Origin: Sesamum alatum
Taxonomy: Eukaryota; Streptophyta; Magnoliopsida; Lamiales; Pedaliaceae
NCBI GenBank assembly: GCA_034509735.1
Contig: JACGWO010000010.1
Span: 13,901,193-13,965,192 of the forward strand
Direction of reading: 5' to 3'
Length of the DNA: 64,000 bases
Shown here: piece after piece, positions 1-11,652 of the stretch
How the letters are laid out: each line of letters starts with the position of its first letter
Numbering within the stretch: position 1 is the stretch's first letter
Position numbers and translations under genes: made by a program
Notes under the pieces: generated by a model
Seen by the model: the letters and a program-made list of their open reading frames with translations, nothing else
Databases searched by the model: none
What the model was told of the DNA's origin: nothing

Positions 1-996
1 TGTGATATGATGTGACCAAGGTATTCTATTTGCGACTGAGCAAAGGAGCATTTACTCTTCTTAGCATAAAGTTGGTGTGTCCTCAATAGATCCATCACAG
101 TTTTCAAATGTTATATATGATCATCCAAGCTTCTACTGTAGATCAGAATGTCATCAAAGAAAACTAACACAAATTTTCTGAGGAATGATTCAAAAACCTG
201 ATTCATCAAGGCTTGAAATGTTGAAGGAGCATTGCTGAGCCCAAAGGCCATGACAAGGAACTCATAGTGCCCACTATGAGTGATGAAGCTGGTTTTGGAC
301 ACATCTTCTTTCCTTCATCCTGATCTGGAAGTACCCAGACCTCAGGTCCACCTTGGTGAAATATCTGGCACCATGAAGCTCATCAAGTAGCTCATCTATG
401 ATGGGAATAGGGAACTTATGCTTCACTGTCAATTTGTTGAGATACCTATAGTCAACACACAGTCTCCAACCACCATCCTTTTTCTTCATTAATAGCACTG
501 GAGATGCAAAAGAACTCTGGCTAGTTCTAATGATCCCACCTTTTAACATCTCCCTGACAATGTTCTCAATCTCAGTCTTTTGACCATATGCATATCTGTA
601 TGGGTGTTGTTTTCTTGGAATTGCATCAGGAACCAGTTCAATATTGTGTTCAATGGATCTTTCAGGGGGTAGGCTTTTAGGTTCCTGGAACACTTCTTCA
701 TATTGCAGGAGGAGGTTTACAATCTTGGGGTCTTGAGATCCTTGTTCCTCAGAGGTATTAGCAGTGAATAGTTGTCCAAAAATCCCATAAGATTTTCTCC
801 CCAGTATCTTACTCAGGGAGTCTACTGACATCAAGCTAAGATCAGCTTTCTGAGGTAAGGTGTTCAACACAATATTTCTACCCTTTAAGTTGACTGTCAC
901 TATGAGTTGGTGAAAGTCTAACCCCACAAGGTTGTGAGCTCCTAACCAATCACACCCCAGTACAAAATCACATCCCCCTAGCTTCAACACCCTCAC
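1..996 (-). pseudogene. Ty3-gypsy protease end and reverse transcriptase, broken, runs off window start
   Basis: The minus strand encodes the end of a retroviral-type protease (LGCDWLGAHN near 925-965) and the N-terminal half of a Ty3 reverse transcriptase: a linker with HPYRYAYGQKTEIENIV, then SSFASPVLLMKKKDGGWRLCVDYR (about 455-535) and the catalytic-region motif FTKVDLRSGYFQI. A frame change near 305 separates this from the second piece at 111-302, which carries the [14 protein letters not shown] block and an FFDD form of the catalytic YxDD motif. The family is a Metaviridae-type LTR retrotransposon. RNase H and integrase, if present, lie outside the window to the left. The frameshift and the stop codons elsewhere in the element show that it cannot make an intact polyprotein. 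Confidence 0.9.
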
Positions 997-1026
997 TGGA
1001 TAGGTGAAATGGTACCCTTGTATTTC

Positions 1027-1635
1027 CTAGCTGAGTCTTGGGCATATCACCCTAGTTATCAGCCTGTATCCATCAGCTACACTCACTGCCATAGGTGAAG
1101 TGTACTCAATTTGTACCCCTAAGGCCCTGACCACCTTCTCATCAATGAAGCTATGGGTACTACCACCGTCAATCAAAATGTGAATCTCCTTGTTGTCAAT
1201 TACCCCTTTGACCCTTAAGGTGCCACTGCCAATGTTCCCACACATAGCATGCAGTGAAATGGTGATGTCTTCCTCCTCAATATCTTCATTCAGTTCTTCT
1301 TGTTGGCCAGTGTCCTCTCCATACTCTTTAAGTTCTTCCTCACTCATCAGCATATAAGAGTACCTCTCCTTGCATTTATGCCCAGGCACAAAGATCTCAT
1401 CACAGTTGTAACATAAGTTTTTCTCCTTCCTGAACCTTAGTTCATCCTCATTCAACAGTCTCCTTGGATAAGGGTTATCATTTCTGGTTCTTATCCTAGG
1501 TCTGAAAGATGGCTTATAAGGTGGTGCTTTGTTTTGAGGTTTAGGGATGGGCCTGCTTTGATTGTTCCTTTGATTCCCTTGGGCCTTCTTGATAATGGAT
1601 CTCATGGCATCCTGTTGCTTCCTGGCCAGAACCAC
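1027..1635 (-). pseudogene. Ty3-gypsy gag C-terminus, zinc knuckle and aspartic protease
   Basis: Read on the minus strand, this open segment of about 200 residues starts with a basic stretch, then a zinc-knuckle-like CYNCDEIFVPGHKCKE motif (CX2CX8HX3C rather than the usual CX2CX4HX4C), an acidic linker, and the start of a protease domain with ILIDGGSTHSFID. The usual protease triad is D-S/T-G; here it reads DGG, so the active site may be altered. A TAG stop separates it from gag at about 1637 and another stop near 1026 separates it from the rest of pol. Both look like single-base changes in one long polyprotein frame. Confidence 0.85.
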
Positions 1636-1636
1636 T

Positions 1637-2441
1637 GCCTAGTTCATATTGGAGGGTCTCATGTTAGCTACATACCCTTTTATCTCTTCTTTGAGCCCAC
1701 TAATAAATTTCATCATGAAAAACTCTTCATCTAGGTTCTTGTTAAATATGCGCATTGGTTCCTCCATATCTTCGAGTTGCTTCAGATACTCATTCACCTC
1801 ATTGATTTGTTCCAGCCTATTGAACTCTGAAACCACTTTCTCATAATCTAGATTCTCAAATCTCTCTAGAACAGCTACCACCAGTTCATTCCAAGTTGGT
1901 ATCCCTCTTTTTTCCACTTGGTTGTGGTACCAATGTTCTGCTCTTTCCTCCATGTAAACTGCAGCCAGTGGAACCTTTTGATCTTCTGGTATAGGTATCA
2001 TACAGAAATACCTTAACACCTTCTAATCCAAGTTCTAGCATCCTCTCCATTGAAGAGGGGAAATTCCATGCGATGTAAAGCACTGTAGGTTGCAGCATTG
2101 TGAGTGTTTGTGTTCTCATTCACATTAGCAGGTTGATAAGCTGCTCTAGAGGAAGACCCTCTTTCTGCAGATGCGGGTGGACCTTCTCCCAATATGGATT
2201 TGTCTCTATTGTAAATATGCAGCTGTTCTGCTAAACTCTGGAGTTGTTGCTGCATGGCTGAGATAGCACTTTCCATGCCCAAAACTACAGATTGCAGTCC
2301 ATCATGTGATTCTCCTAGCTTATCCAGTCTAATGTGAACCTGCTCCTCACCAGCTTGCCTTCTTGCTCTTTCCTCAACAACCATAAGTTCAGTCTTTTTT
2401 TGGATTTCCTGAGCTTCTTTCAATCTAGTACCCTCAGCCAT
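1637..2441 (-). pseudogene. Ty3-gypsy Gag, frameshifted
   Basis: The first part (2441-2013) starts at an ATG and is a coiled-coil-like, Glu/Gln-rich N-terminus ending in MEFPLFNGEDARTWIRRC, the usual start of the retrotransposon gag domain. The second part (2019-1639) continues it in another frame with RYFCMIPIPEDQKVPLAAVYM and a typical FISGLKEEIKGYV ending. A one-base loss near 2014 explains the frame change. The ATG lies 24 bases from the primer-binding site, so this is the authentic 5' end of the coding region. Confidence 0.88.
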
Positions 2442-2465
2442 TGCTTAAAATCCGAGGACCGTACT

Positions 2466-2477
2466 GCTCTGAGGCCA
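2466..2477 (-). other. tRNA primer-binding site of the Ty3-gypsy element
   Basis: The minus strand reads TGGCCTCAGAGC, close to the TGGTATCAGAGC primer site used with initiator Met-tRNA by many plant LTR elements. It lies two bases from a CA-ended LTR edge (TG on the + strand at 2480) and just upstream of the gag ATG. Two or three mismatches to the consensus fit an old copy. Confidence 0.7.
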
Positions 2478-2479
2478 AA

Positions 2480-3060
2480 TGTAATGTTTTGAATAATTTT
2501 CCAGAATTCAGTAAGGAGAAATGGGGAAGAAGGGAGGAGGATAAGGGAAGAAGAGAGAGAGAAGAGAAAAGATAGAAGCAGGGAACTTGTAATTTTTCCT
2601 TGAATGCGTAGAAAATTCAGCTTACACCATATAACCCTAATCTCCTGAATTCAAAGTTTACAAAAAGTGTCTGAATACATTAAATGAAGCAAGAGAAATC
2701 CCCAAGCTAACTATTGGTGAAGCTGCTGACAAAAAGGCTCAAACCCAGCTTTAACTTCAGAGAGCCGCAGACGTCCTTCCCTTCAGCTGATGCGTGTCGA
2801 CTGGTCGGCTGCTTTTCCCTTTTTCTAAAACGCCATCGTTCGACACAATTCGGGAATTAGGGATGTAGCCCTAGTATCCTCCAAAACGACGCCGTCCCCT
2901 GAACCCTCGCCCCCAATTTCTTTAATCTCCGCATCTGATTTGATCGGGACGGTCGCCCTCTTTCCCTTTTATCTGACGGTCACCATTTAAAGTCGCACTT
3001 TCAGCTAAAAACGTGACAGCGAACTGGTTTCTTTGTCTAGGAAAAAGGAAATTGTCAAAC
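2480..3060 (-). repeat. 5' LTR and leader of the Ty3-gypsy element, outer edge not certain
   Basis: The inner edge is fixed by the primer-binding site: on the minus strand the LTR ends in CATTACA, two bases before it. The block holds a pyrimidine-rich stretch, a TATA-like site (TTATATGG, about 2620-2632 on the minus strand) and a GC-richer upstream part (2770-3010). I could not find the other TG end or the target duplication, because the second LTR is outside the window. The right edge near 3060 is an estimate from the change in base composition. Confidence 0.5.
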
Positions 3061-3168
3061 TGCATGTGAAATATAAGAGAAGCTAAATGAATGGTTGGAT
3101 TGTCAACTTGATCCTGATGTTAGGTTTCATGTTTTGTTGAGCAAGGTGGTATCTCAAACTATCTAAGA

Positions 3169-3516
3169 ATTAGTGGATCTATCTCATCTAATTCTCAAGA
3201 AGAACAATGCATTAATATATGTGAAAAACCTATGGACTCAAATGAGTCATGCCTATGTATCTTTACATATAATTCAAATGCCCACTAAAAATTGCCCTGT
3301 GCATGACGTAGAATTCATTCTCAGTTCATTCACACAATTTAAATTAGTGGATCTATCTCATTTAATTCTCAAGAAGAACAATGCATTAATATATGTGAAA
3401 AACCTATGGACTCAAATGAGTCATGCCTATGTATCTTTACATATCATTCAAATTCCCACTAAAAATTGCCCTGTGCATAATGTAGAATTCATTCTCAGTT
3501 CATCCACACAATTTAA
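3169..3516. repeat. Two-copy 174-bp tandem duplication with an open frame
   Basis: Unit 1 is 3169-3342 and unit 2 is 3343-3516, exactly adjacent and each 174 bp. They differ at about six positions (about 97 percent identical). As 174 is divisible by three, the + frame stays open across both units (58-residue repeat beginning VDLSHLILKKNN), giving a 115-residue ORF. I recognise no domain. The ORF lies in what is probably an intron of the KH gene, has no visible splice signals, and may be open only because the unit itself has no stop in that frame. Confidence 0.9.
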
Positions 3517-5152
3517 ATAGCTCAAGAGGTGATCAAGCTCTTAAGTTGTAAATAAACACAATAATTCATGAACATATGAAAATAAAAGTTGTAAATTTAT
3601 AAGAAAAATACTCAAATCTGTTGTTTCAATTAGGCTTCCCAAAGCCTTAGCAAATTGAAGCTTAGTTCAGAATGCGAAAAATAAAACTAAAGAAAGAAAA
3701 AATTGAGGAAACTCATTGGATGTAATCTAGCTTCAAAAAGTGAGATTCTGTGTTGCCGGATTGCCTTTTCGTTGAACTCTCTTACTCTTCTCCTTGTACT
3801 CCTTTTTCAGCTTTTTCTTTTTCTTTTTCACCTCCTGTTGAATCTCATGATTGATTTATTTTGTAGTGAACTGTAATATTCATCTAGATTCAATAGGTGT
3901 GTTTCCTTGTTTTATGTGTTCCTATTAGGCAAGTCCGCAAGTGCATGGTTTCCTTTTTCTAGGAGATTGTTTTCTTTCTTGTTTTTGGGAACTCTCGAAA
4001 TTGCTGAATGTTTTCCGGCCCTCTGCAATGTATATGTAGTGTATATATACAGGGTCTTATTCTGACTATATCAATGAGAATGATTGAATCTTTCATTCCA
4101 AAATTCTGCATGGTACTAGAGCATTTCTGATCCACATTTTTAATAATGTAGAAAAGAGGTGAAAGTTCTGCCACTCCAATGGCGTCATCCACCTCTGACC
4201 ACATGACATGTGATGTATATCTTATGAAAAACTTCATACCTTGCTTTAGGGAGAGAAAATTAGGGATTTTTATCTTTGACCGTCCATGGATGACTTATGA
4301 AGCCCTTGTCCCCTTTTGAAGGCAGATCAGGTGACTTGCCATGCCAAGAGCGGTTAGCTTTTGGCAATCATTTAACGGAAGGGACCAAAACTGATCAATT
4401 GCACAAAAGTTGGATACAAAAACTGATATAACCTGGACCATGGGAACCAAAATTGAATTAGGGAAATTTTTAGGTTACGAAAAGTGAAATTATCCCTAAG
4501 TGAAAAATACTTTGTTTGTCATCTACTGAGTCAAAATCAGGGCTTGATATTTCTTTGTTTCCTGAGATTCCCCCATCCATCTCCTTTATCCTATATTTTC
4601 TTTTTTTATGATTTTGTTTTCGAACTCATCCTATTCTTTGTTGAAAGGTTTTAGTTGCATGGTTCAAACTTTAACACTTATCAAATCAATCGCCAAAACT
4701 AAGTAGTAGGGAAATGTTATGAGGCATAAACCAAGCAAGAATTTGGACCTCAACATCGTGAAAATTTTGGAAAAAGATTTAACCTGCTAAGGACAATAAC
4801 ATATAATAGTTACTGTACTCGAGCAATCATATTATTGGTTGGACTCATGCTCAAGTGCATGTTCAGATGTGTGGGAACTGTTTACTGTTGGTTTCTGGTG
4901 CATGCTTGTCATTGGAATGATGCTTTTTTTAAAATTTCCCTGTGCTTGTTAGGATTCTTAGCTGCATATAGAAATGTAAAATAAATTCAAAGAGGAAGAA
5001 TTCTGTTCGCGGCGGTGAAATATGAATTTGAGTTTGTATTATCAGACTGAATCAATGTTTTCAACATGTCAGTTTGGGATGTTTGTCTCTTTATCTAAAA
5101 GAAATTTCATTTTCAACCTTGTGCATCTAAGAGTATCGTAGTTTCATGGCAG
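3517..5152. other. Probable intron or intergenic sequence before the first visible KH exon
   Basis: I see no gene here. The first KH exon in the window starts after an acceptor (CATGGCAG, AG at 5151-5152) in the middle of a KH domain, so at least the end of this stretch should be intron. I looked for a missing upstream exon with a KH GxxG motif between 3060 and 5152 and found none. The small ORFs here resemble nothing I know. Confidence 0.5.
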
Positions 5153-8100
5153 ATTATGGGCAGTGTTGTGGCTGTAAAGAGAGCAATGCTTGTTGTTTCT
5201 AGTCGTCTTCAGGATCAAACAGTTGGGGAAAGAGCCCCTGGCCACATGTCTTCCAATGGGGTGTCACACAATTTACAGGCAGACTCTAGTCCAGAACATA
5301 GTCCTAACTCGCCGTCTGTTTTGGGGAGTGTTGTTGAGCATCACTCTGTTGTCCATTCTTTGTCAGCGGATGTCAACAGAACTCTCCATCTAGATGAAGA
5401 TAGTTCCCTGAGAAAAGTGGTTTTCAAGTTTCTATGTCCTAATAGTATCGCTGGTGGCGTGATTGGAAAGGGTGCAAATATCGTTAAATTTCTGGAAAAA
5501 GAAACTGAGGCTTCCATAAAGTTTGCATCACCAGTGTCTGGGTCAAAGGAGCGTGTTGCCATTATTTCGTCTTTGGAGGTTGACCATTCTGTTGTTAAAT
5601 TTTTGTTCTATAGATGATGAAGCTACCCCTTTTCTCTGTATTGTCTCTTGTCTGGTCACATGAAAGATCCTGCCAATCTCATTTCCGTCAACTGGCCCTT
5701 GTAAGTTCTTGACATCTTCTTTGCAGAATCCAGATCCATTGTACTCTCCAGCACAAATTGCTGCGGTTCGTGTTTTTTCCAGATGCATGGAAGTTGGCCT
5801 TGACAAGGGGGTATTATCAAGCTTAGGTAACAAGGAGAATGTGGTAGCAAGAATTCTTGTTGCATCAGATCAGGCTGGCTGCTTACTGGATGAAGGTGGA
5901 AGGATTGCTTCAGATATAAGTGTCACATCAGGTGTTGACATACAATTAATGGGAGCAGATCTTCTTCCAAATTGTGCTGGAGCAGACGATAATGTGGTTC
6001 AGGTCTGAGCTTGAACTGCACTGTTTCTCTTTCTTTCTTCTACTCGCTTTAGCACTTCACTTCCAAGATGAACCCATGCTGCTCTGATATTATCTTTCTG
6101 CTGTATTTTTCACTCTTATTAACTTCTGCACCAAAAGGATTCTTGAATGCCATCAACTGAGTGAATTAGTAAGTAATGATAGATTTGTTTGCCTAAATGG
6201 CTAGGCCTCTTGCCATTTCTAGTACCGGTGAGCTCTGCGTTTTCGTTGATTGTTCCTAGATGTTTGACTAAATGTTATGTTTACACTTTGGATTTTGGCG
6301 ATGAAAGCAATAAGGTAAACCTTTCCTTAGTTCTGAGATACAGTTGTTAATTTAGTTAAACTACATCAAGAAAGTGTGTACAATGGATATTTAATTTGTC
6401 TCTAAAGAAAATGTTTAATAGATTTTTACTTTTCTTTGTCTTTCCTTAGTTGAATTGTAAATCCATATGAAGTGCCAATAAATTTAATGAGAGAAGATCC
6501 CTATTCATGGTAGCTTTTAGAACTTCAATCAGCTAATTATGGCATGCTTGTCCAGAGAAAGTTCATATTTAAATTCCAGAAAAGAAGTATCTATGTTTAT
6601 ATAGACACATAACAAAACGCAGTGTAAGTCCAATTTTGCCTGCCCCTTGGAGTTGATTTTAATCATTGTCAAAGCCACATTTGATTACAGCCATAGAAAA
6701 CAAATGATCATGTTTCTTCAATGACAGATCTTATTGTTGTTTCATAGTTTTGTTATGTAAGAGTAAAAGAAATCAAGTGCTTCCCTGTGGGATGAATATA
6801 GCAGTCTAAATTAAGAACTAATGAAATATGATGTCATTTATTTCATTAGGTAACAAGTGCAATCACATTGCCTTCTTTAGAGTTTACCAGGAGCATACAT
6901 ATCAGCATGTTGTATACAGACAGGGTTTGTTCTAGTGCTTCGCTTGATCTTAATTTGCAGAAGCTTTCTTTAACAGATTACAGGTAACTATGAAAATGTT
7001 AAGAGCGCTCTATTTCAAGTTACTGGAAGACTCAGGCAGAACCTCTTTTCTGGAGCTGTACCAAAAGGAGCAGACTGGATGCATGGTTCATACTCGGCTA
7101 TTCCTAGCAGTGATAATGGTAGAGATGCAGGTTCTTCAACTCAACTGGTACAATTGTCAAGAGTTTCTTATATTCGTCAACTGGATCACCTTGGATTTGT
7201 ACAGAAGTCAACCAGTTCATACCAACTTGGATCGCAGTTGGGACAGGTAGAGTTTTCTTTTAATATTGCTTCGCAGTCCTTAGTATTTTTCTCCATTCAT
7301 CTGAGCTGCTTATCAGAAGAATTTCATTATTCTGAGTGGTTTCATGTTCACAGGCAAATAGCATAGGGAGTATCCCAAGACCTGTAGATGGTGCTCATGA
7401 CTTGACAACTTTTCCAAGTGGGCTTAAGCAGGAAAGGTATGTATACCATGTATATATTTTTTCATCTTAAGAGTGAAGCAGCTAAGTTGGTCGTGTTATC
7501 AATTTCAGAACTTGTTATCTTCTTGTTCAACTTATGATTATCCATATGTAATCTATCTTGTACTGTTGTTTCCATATTTGAAAAAGATCTTTCAGTTTAC
7601 CATAGTTCTTATATGTATCATCAAGTTAAAGTTATAACTGAATATGTGCCAAAAAAATTCTTAAATTTGTACTCCACATAACTTTCATGAAGGTTGTTAT
7701 TTCTTTTTCTCCTTTTTTTCTTTCTTTTGGATTTTAAATTCTTTATAATATTGGAAACAACTACCTTAATATCTGTTTTGCGCTTATACCATTGTGATTG
7801 GAGGTCGAAATGCCCAGGGAATTTAGCAAGAAAGAGAAGAGAGTAACATATTTTTTGAAAGTAAAAGGAAAGTATTACTAGGACTAGGAGATCCTGTATT
7901 TATAACGTGATTCAGGTTGTTTTCTTTTCGACCAGTGACGAACAAAAGACTGATTATAATTGATGTAGCACTAATGATGTCTAGAATAACTGAACATAAG
8001 TTGATTGGTCCAAAAACTACTCATGAGGCCTTATCCTATCCTGGTTGATGTACAACTATGATAGAAGAGATGAATGCTTGGAACGCTAATGATACGTGGA

Positions 8101-11100
8101 AGTAAGTTAAGTTGCGTGCAGGGAAGAAGGCTATTAGATGCTAGTGGATATAAACTGTTAGATTCAATCCGGATGGATCGATTGCTCGGTTTGAATGAGC
8201 GGCTTGTTGCTGAAGGCTATGCTCAGACCTATGGTGTGGAATACTCTGACTCTCTCCTGTTACTAAATTGGCATATGTTTGGTTATTCATTTCTCTTGCA
8301 GCCACTCATAATTGGCCCTTATGTCGGTTAGACATAAAAAATGAATTCATGGTGCTCTGCAAGAGGAGGTATATATGGGAGCAACCAGCTTGTTCCGCGC
8401 GGGGCCGGGGGGGGGGGGGGGAGATTGTTTGGAATATTTAGTCAAGCTATAGTCTTTGGTTTAAGCAAAATCAAATCTGACCACTCTGTTTTCTATAAAC
8501 GTTCTGCATCCTTCTTGCTGCATAGGTAGATGGATTTGTCATTACAGGTAATGATACATCGAAAATTTCATCTCTGAAGAACTTCCGGCACAGTCAAATT
8601 CACATTAAAGATTTAGGTTAGGTACTTCTTAGGAGTTGAGGTGGCAAGGAGCAAGAAGGGCATTGTTTAATCTAAGATAAAATATGTCCTTGATCTGTTG
8701 GCTGAAATTGAAAACTTAGGAGGTAAACCGTGCAGTGTGCCTATGTCTTCTAATCAGCATCTTACATGAGGAGGGGAACTTTTTGAAGAATGCAAGAGCC
8801 GTAGGAAGCTGATTGGGAAATTGAGTTATTGTCAACTTGCCCTCACATTACATATTCAGTTAGTATTATGATCCAGTTCATGTCCTCTCCAGCAATCCAT
8901 CACTAGACTGCGCTAGAACAATCTTGTGTATCTAAAGGGGGCTCCTGGACAAGGCATGCTGCTGGACAAGGCATGCTGTACAAGGATCATGGACATATGA
9001 GTACTGAATGCTTCTCAGATGCCCATTGGGCAGGTCTAAGATTGATAGAAGGTCTACTACAGGTCATTGTGTTTTTGTTGGAAGAAACTTGGTCTCATGG
9101 AAAAGTAAGAAGCAGAATGGGGTTTCGCAATCTAGTGCAGAGGCAGACTGTAGAGCCATGGCACAGTTTGTAATATGTGGATATATCAGCTCTTAACTGA
9201 AATTAGCCTTACAACTTCAATGCCAGCAAATTTGTGGTGTGATAATCAAGTTACTCTTCACATTGCCTCTAATCCTGTGTTTCATGAGTAGACCAAACAT
9301 ATTGAGATTGATTGTCATTTTGTTCGAGAAAAGGTTCAACAAAACTTATGTCTCTATAGGCTACGTGAAGACCGGAGATCAACTTGAGGAGGAGTGTTGA
9401 AGAAAAGAAAAGTATTACTAGGAGATTGTGTATGTATATTAGGAATTATTTTAGGAGTGATTGTAGGGATTTGATTGATTCCATTTTCTAGTTTAGGCTC
9501 TCTTTGTAGTTTGTACATATAAATAGGTGTATCCATTGACTACAAAACATGCACGAAATCCTTTTCCAGCTTGTCTTACAAGCATTCTCATATACAGAAC
9601 ACTTTTGAAACAATCATTAGACCAATTTCAAGATTATCCATGATTTATTTTGCAGGAAAAGACTAATATTTTCTTTAGCACATTTCTCTTTCCTTTCTGA
9701 AACTACACACCAAAAAAGGAGAAGCTGATAATGTAGAATGTTTTCTTTCTGTATGTGGTCATAACTTCCAACTGTCCCCATTGCTGGGGGCCTGCTGAAG
9801 CTGTTTGTTATCTTAAGCACTCTAGTGTCTTGGCTGTGGGAAATTGGATGTTTGAAAAAAAGGAGCTATCAAGATAGACAAACTTGCAGTTGCAGCTCTT
9901 TGTATTAGATGATCTTTAAAATTGCCAGTATTCTCCTTTTGGAGGTCAGATTCTTTGATTCTTGTTGTTCAGTCATGGATAGGAAATATAAATGATCATT
10001 TGAAACTTCAAGACAATTTTGAATGTCAATCTTTCAGCAGACTGAAACTTAATGGGTTTTTCACTGGTTCTAGTTCACACAGAAATTTTTAACTACTTTT
10101 CACTTCATTATTTCAATGTGTTTTGCAGTAATGTTGGAAACGAGGAACCAAAAGAAACGGTGGAGGTTGTGGTACCAGGAGAAGTGTTTTGCTTTGTCTA
10201 TGGCGAGAACTGCAGTAACCTGGATCGCCTAAAAGAGGTATACTTTATCTAAACTCATTATGTGTTAACACTAGAAAAGAAATTACTATTTGCTACAATA
10301 TTAATGGCTATGTGTAAAGCCGTGGTAAATAACTATTATTAACTAAGGTTAAATAAAACCGATGCAAACAACTAGTTTTTCCACCATGAAAAAAATTATT
10401 TGCCACAGCTAAGAGCAATGGTAAAAACATTAGCCACGGCTTTTTGCCATGACAAATATTTTAGCCCTTCAAAAAAACCATGCCAATAACTGTTGCGTGG
10501 CTGTGGTCAATGAATATTTGCTAAGGTTATTTATTATTAATCATGACAATTAGCCGTGATTAAATGTTATATTTCTTGTAGTGTAATTGGACTACCGACT
10601 TATTTATCCAAGATTGACCGGTGTTTCCTAGCATAATACCTGAAAAATATTATCATGGGCAGCAGCCGGGACACTAATAAATGAGTCTGGCTAGTTAGTC
10701 TATAATGATCTGAATACTTTGCATATCAAGTCTGTAAAATCAGTACTACTCCTGTGTAAATTTCTTTGCAAACCGGTGTAATGGGTACACTCAAAGAAGC
10801 TAAAAAAGAGTTTATTTGTTTGAGAAAGCTTCGGAGACGTAAAGAAACATGGTCCTAATTCTAGGCAACAATGCTAAGTCTAGCTTAAGCTCCAAAGCCT
10901 GAGACCCTGAACCATCTTCAGGTTCATGAAGTCCTGCCAATTTGTAGATTTTGCTTCTGATTGCTTGGCGCTTAGTCCCAATGTTCGAGTTCAACTCATA
11001 TTTCGAAATCTGGATATATTCTTGACTTTATTGTAGATTATGGATGTAAACAATTTCCTTTACTTGGTTTCTTGATCTTGCTCCCATGTAATCATTGTCC

Positions 11101-11267
11101 TTTACGCTCCTCACTTGTTATTTGATTTCTATCGTTAGATATCCGGAGCAACTATTGTACTGCAAGATCCTTGCCCTGGAGAATGTAGCGGGAAGGTGAT
11201 TATATCTGGGACGCCCGAGCGTATCCAGATTGCAGAGAGCTTACTTCAAGCTTTCGTTTCATTTTAA
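5153..11267 (+). CDS. Multi-KH-domain RNA-binding protein, 3' part (six exons)
   Basis: Exons: 5153-5578, 5727-6002, 6977-7246, 7354-7436, 10129-10237, 11139-11267 (TAA). All join in frame with GT-AG introns; one donor (GAG/GTTGAC) is weak. The product resembles the plant HEN4/RCF3-type five-KH family, nuclear proteins acting in pre-mRNA processing. Visible: the end of a KH domain (GSVVAVKRAMLVVSSRLQD), a complete KH (VVFKFLCPNSIAGGVIGKGA), a KH split by an intron (ARILVASDQAGCLLDEGGR, ending ITGNYENVKSALFQVTGRLR), and a C-terminal KH (VEVVVPGEVFCFVYGENCSNL to the stop). The GxxG RNA-contact loops read GKGA, DEGG and GENC, each missing one glycine. The N-terminus and at least one KH domain lie outside the window; the preceding intron seems to hold the gypsy element. 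No stop or frameshift occurs in about 1.3 kb of exon. Family is certain; orthology is not. Confidence 0.9.
7848..9394 (+). pseudogene. Decayed Ty1-copia reverse transcriptase and RNase H in KH intron 4
   Basis: A copia pol remnant lies in the 2.7-kb fourth intron, in the same orientation as the gene. Recognisable pieces are the RT start (MIEEMNAWNANDTW near 8065, then LNERLVAEGYAQTYGVEYSDS near 8195-8250), the SLAATHNWPLCRLDIKNEF block near 8295-8350, and RNase H ([35 protein letters not shown], about 9020-9120) with a final TKHIEIDCHFVREK near 9295. Many stops and frame changes break it, and a run of 15 G at 8407-8421 sits in the RT region. An LTR-like start (AAAGTATTACTAGG) recurs at about 7868 and 9410, so the element probably spans 7848-9600. 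Confidence 0.85.
9395..9600 (+). repeat. 3' LTR of the intronic copia element
   Basis: It starts TGTTGAAGAAAAG right after a purine tract (GAGGAGGAG) that fits a polypurine tract. It contains a TATA-like TATAAATAGG near 9519 and runs to about 9600. A shorter, diverged version of its start lies near 7848-7900. The right edge and any 5-bp target duplication are not certain. Confidence 0.6.
9601..10128 (+). other. Remaining 3' part of KH intron 4
   Basis: Intron sequence without a recognisable gene or repeat, ending in the acceptor TTTTGCAG at 10121-10128. Confidence 0.6.
10269..10583. mobile_element. Small non-autonomous CACTA-type transposon in KH intron 5
   Basis: It begins CACTAGAAAAGAAAT and ends ATTTCTTGTAGTG, an imperfect terminal inverted repeat of about 13 bases with the CACTA tip. 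The flanks are TAA at 10266-10268 and TAA at 10584-10586, a perfect 3-bp target duplication as expected for En/Spm elements. The 315-bp body has no ORF and carries repeated subterminal motifs (variants of GCCACGGCT / GCCATGAC). Intron splice sites at 10238 and 11138 are not disturbed. Confidence 0.85.
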
Positions 11268-11652
11268 TCACGCTGACTGATCGCGCTAAGGATTAATTTT
11301 CTTGTGCTGTATATGCTTTACAACCAGTAACTAAAGTTCAATGCCGTGTCGTATGAAGCCTACGGTTACCATCAGAGCTGAGGTTTTGTTCTCATGGTAG
11401 ATCAGTGTATTCCCATGTAAATATCCTTTTCAATGTCTCAACACTTCTTAGAATATACTGTTATGTATTTCAATTGTAATTATTGTAAACTAAATGTTGC
11501 AATTGTGGATAAAGCTCGTCTTTCTTCAATACAAAATCTGGGTTGGTCGTTTTTTAGCCTCAAAAGTCTCGAACAATCACATCTATCTATCATGAATGGT
11601 GCATTTTATGTGGGTTCCATTACAGGCTTGTTCAATTGTTCAAAACCTATAA
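11268..11652 (+). other. 3' flank and probable 3' UTR of the KH gene
   Basis: T-rich sequence after the TAA stop, probably holding the 3' UTR. I cannot place the polyadenylation site. No other gene is visible. Confidence 0.4.

Noticed and set aside
8341..8529. Gly-rich 62-residue ORF
   Set aside because: It reads through a run of 15 G inside a decayed copia reverse transcriptase.
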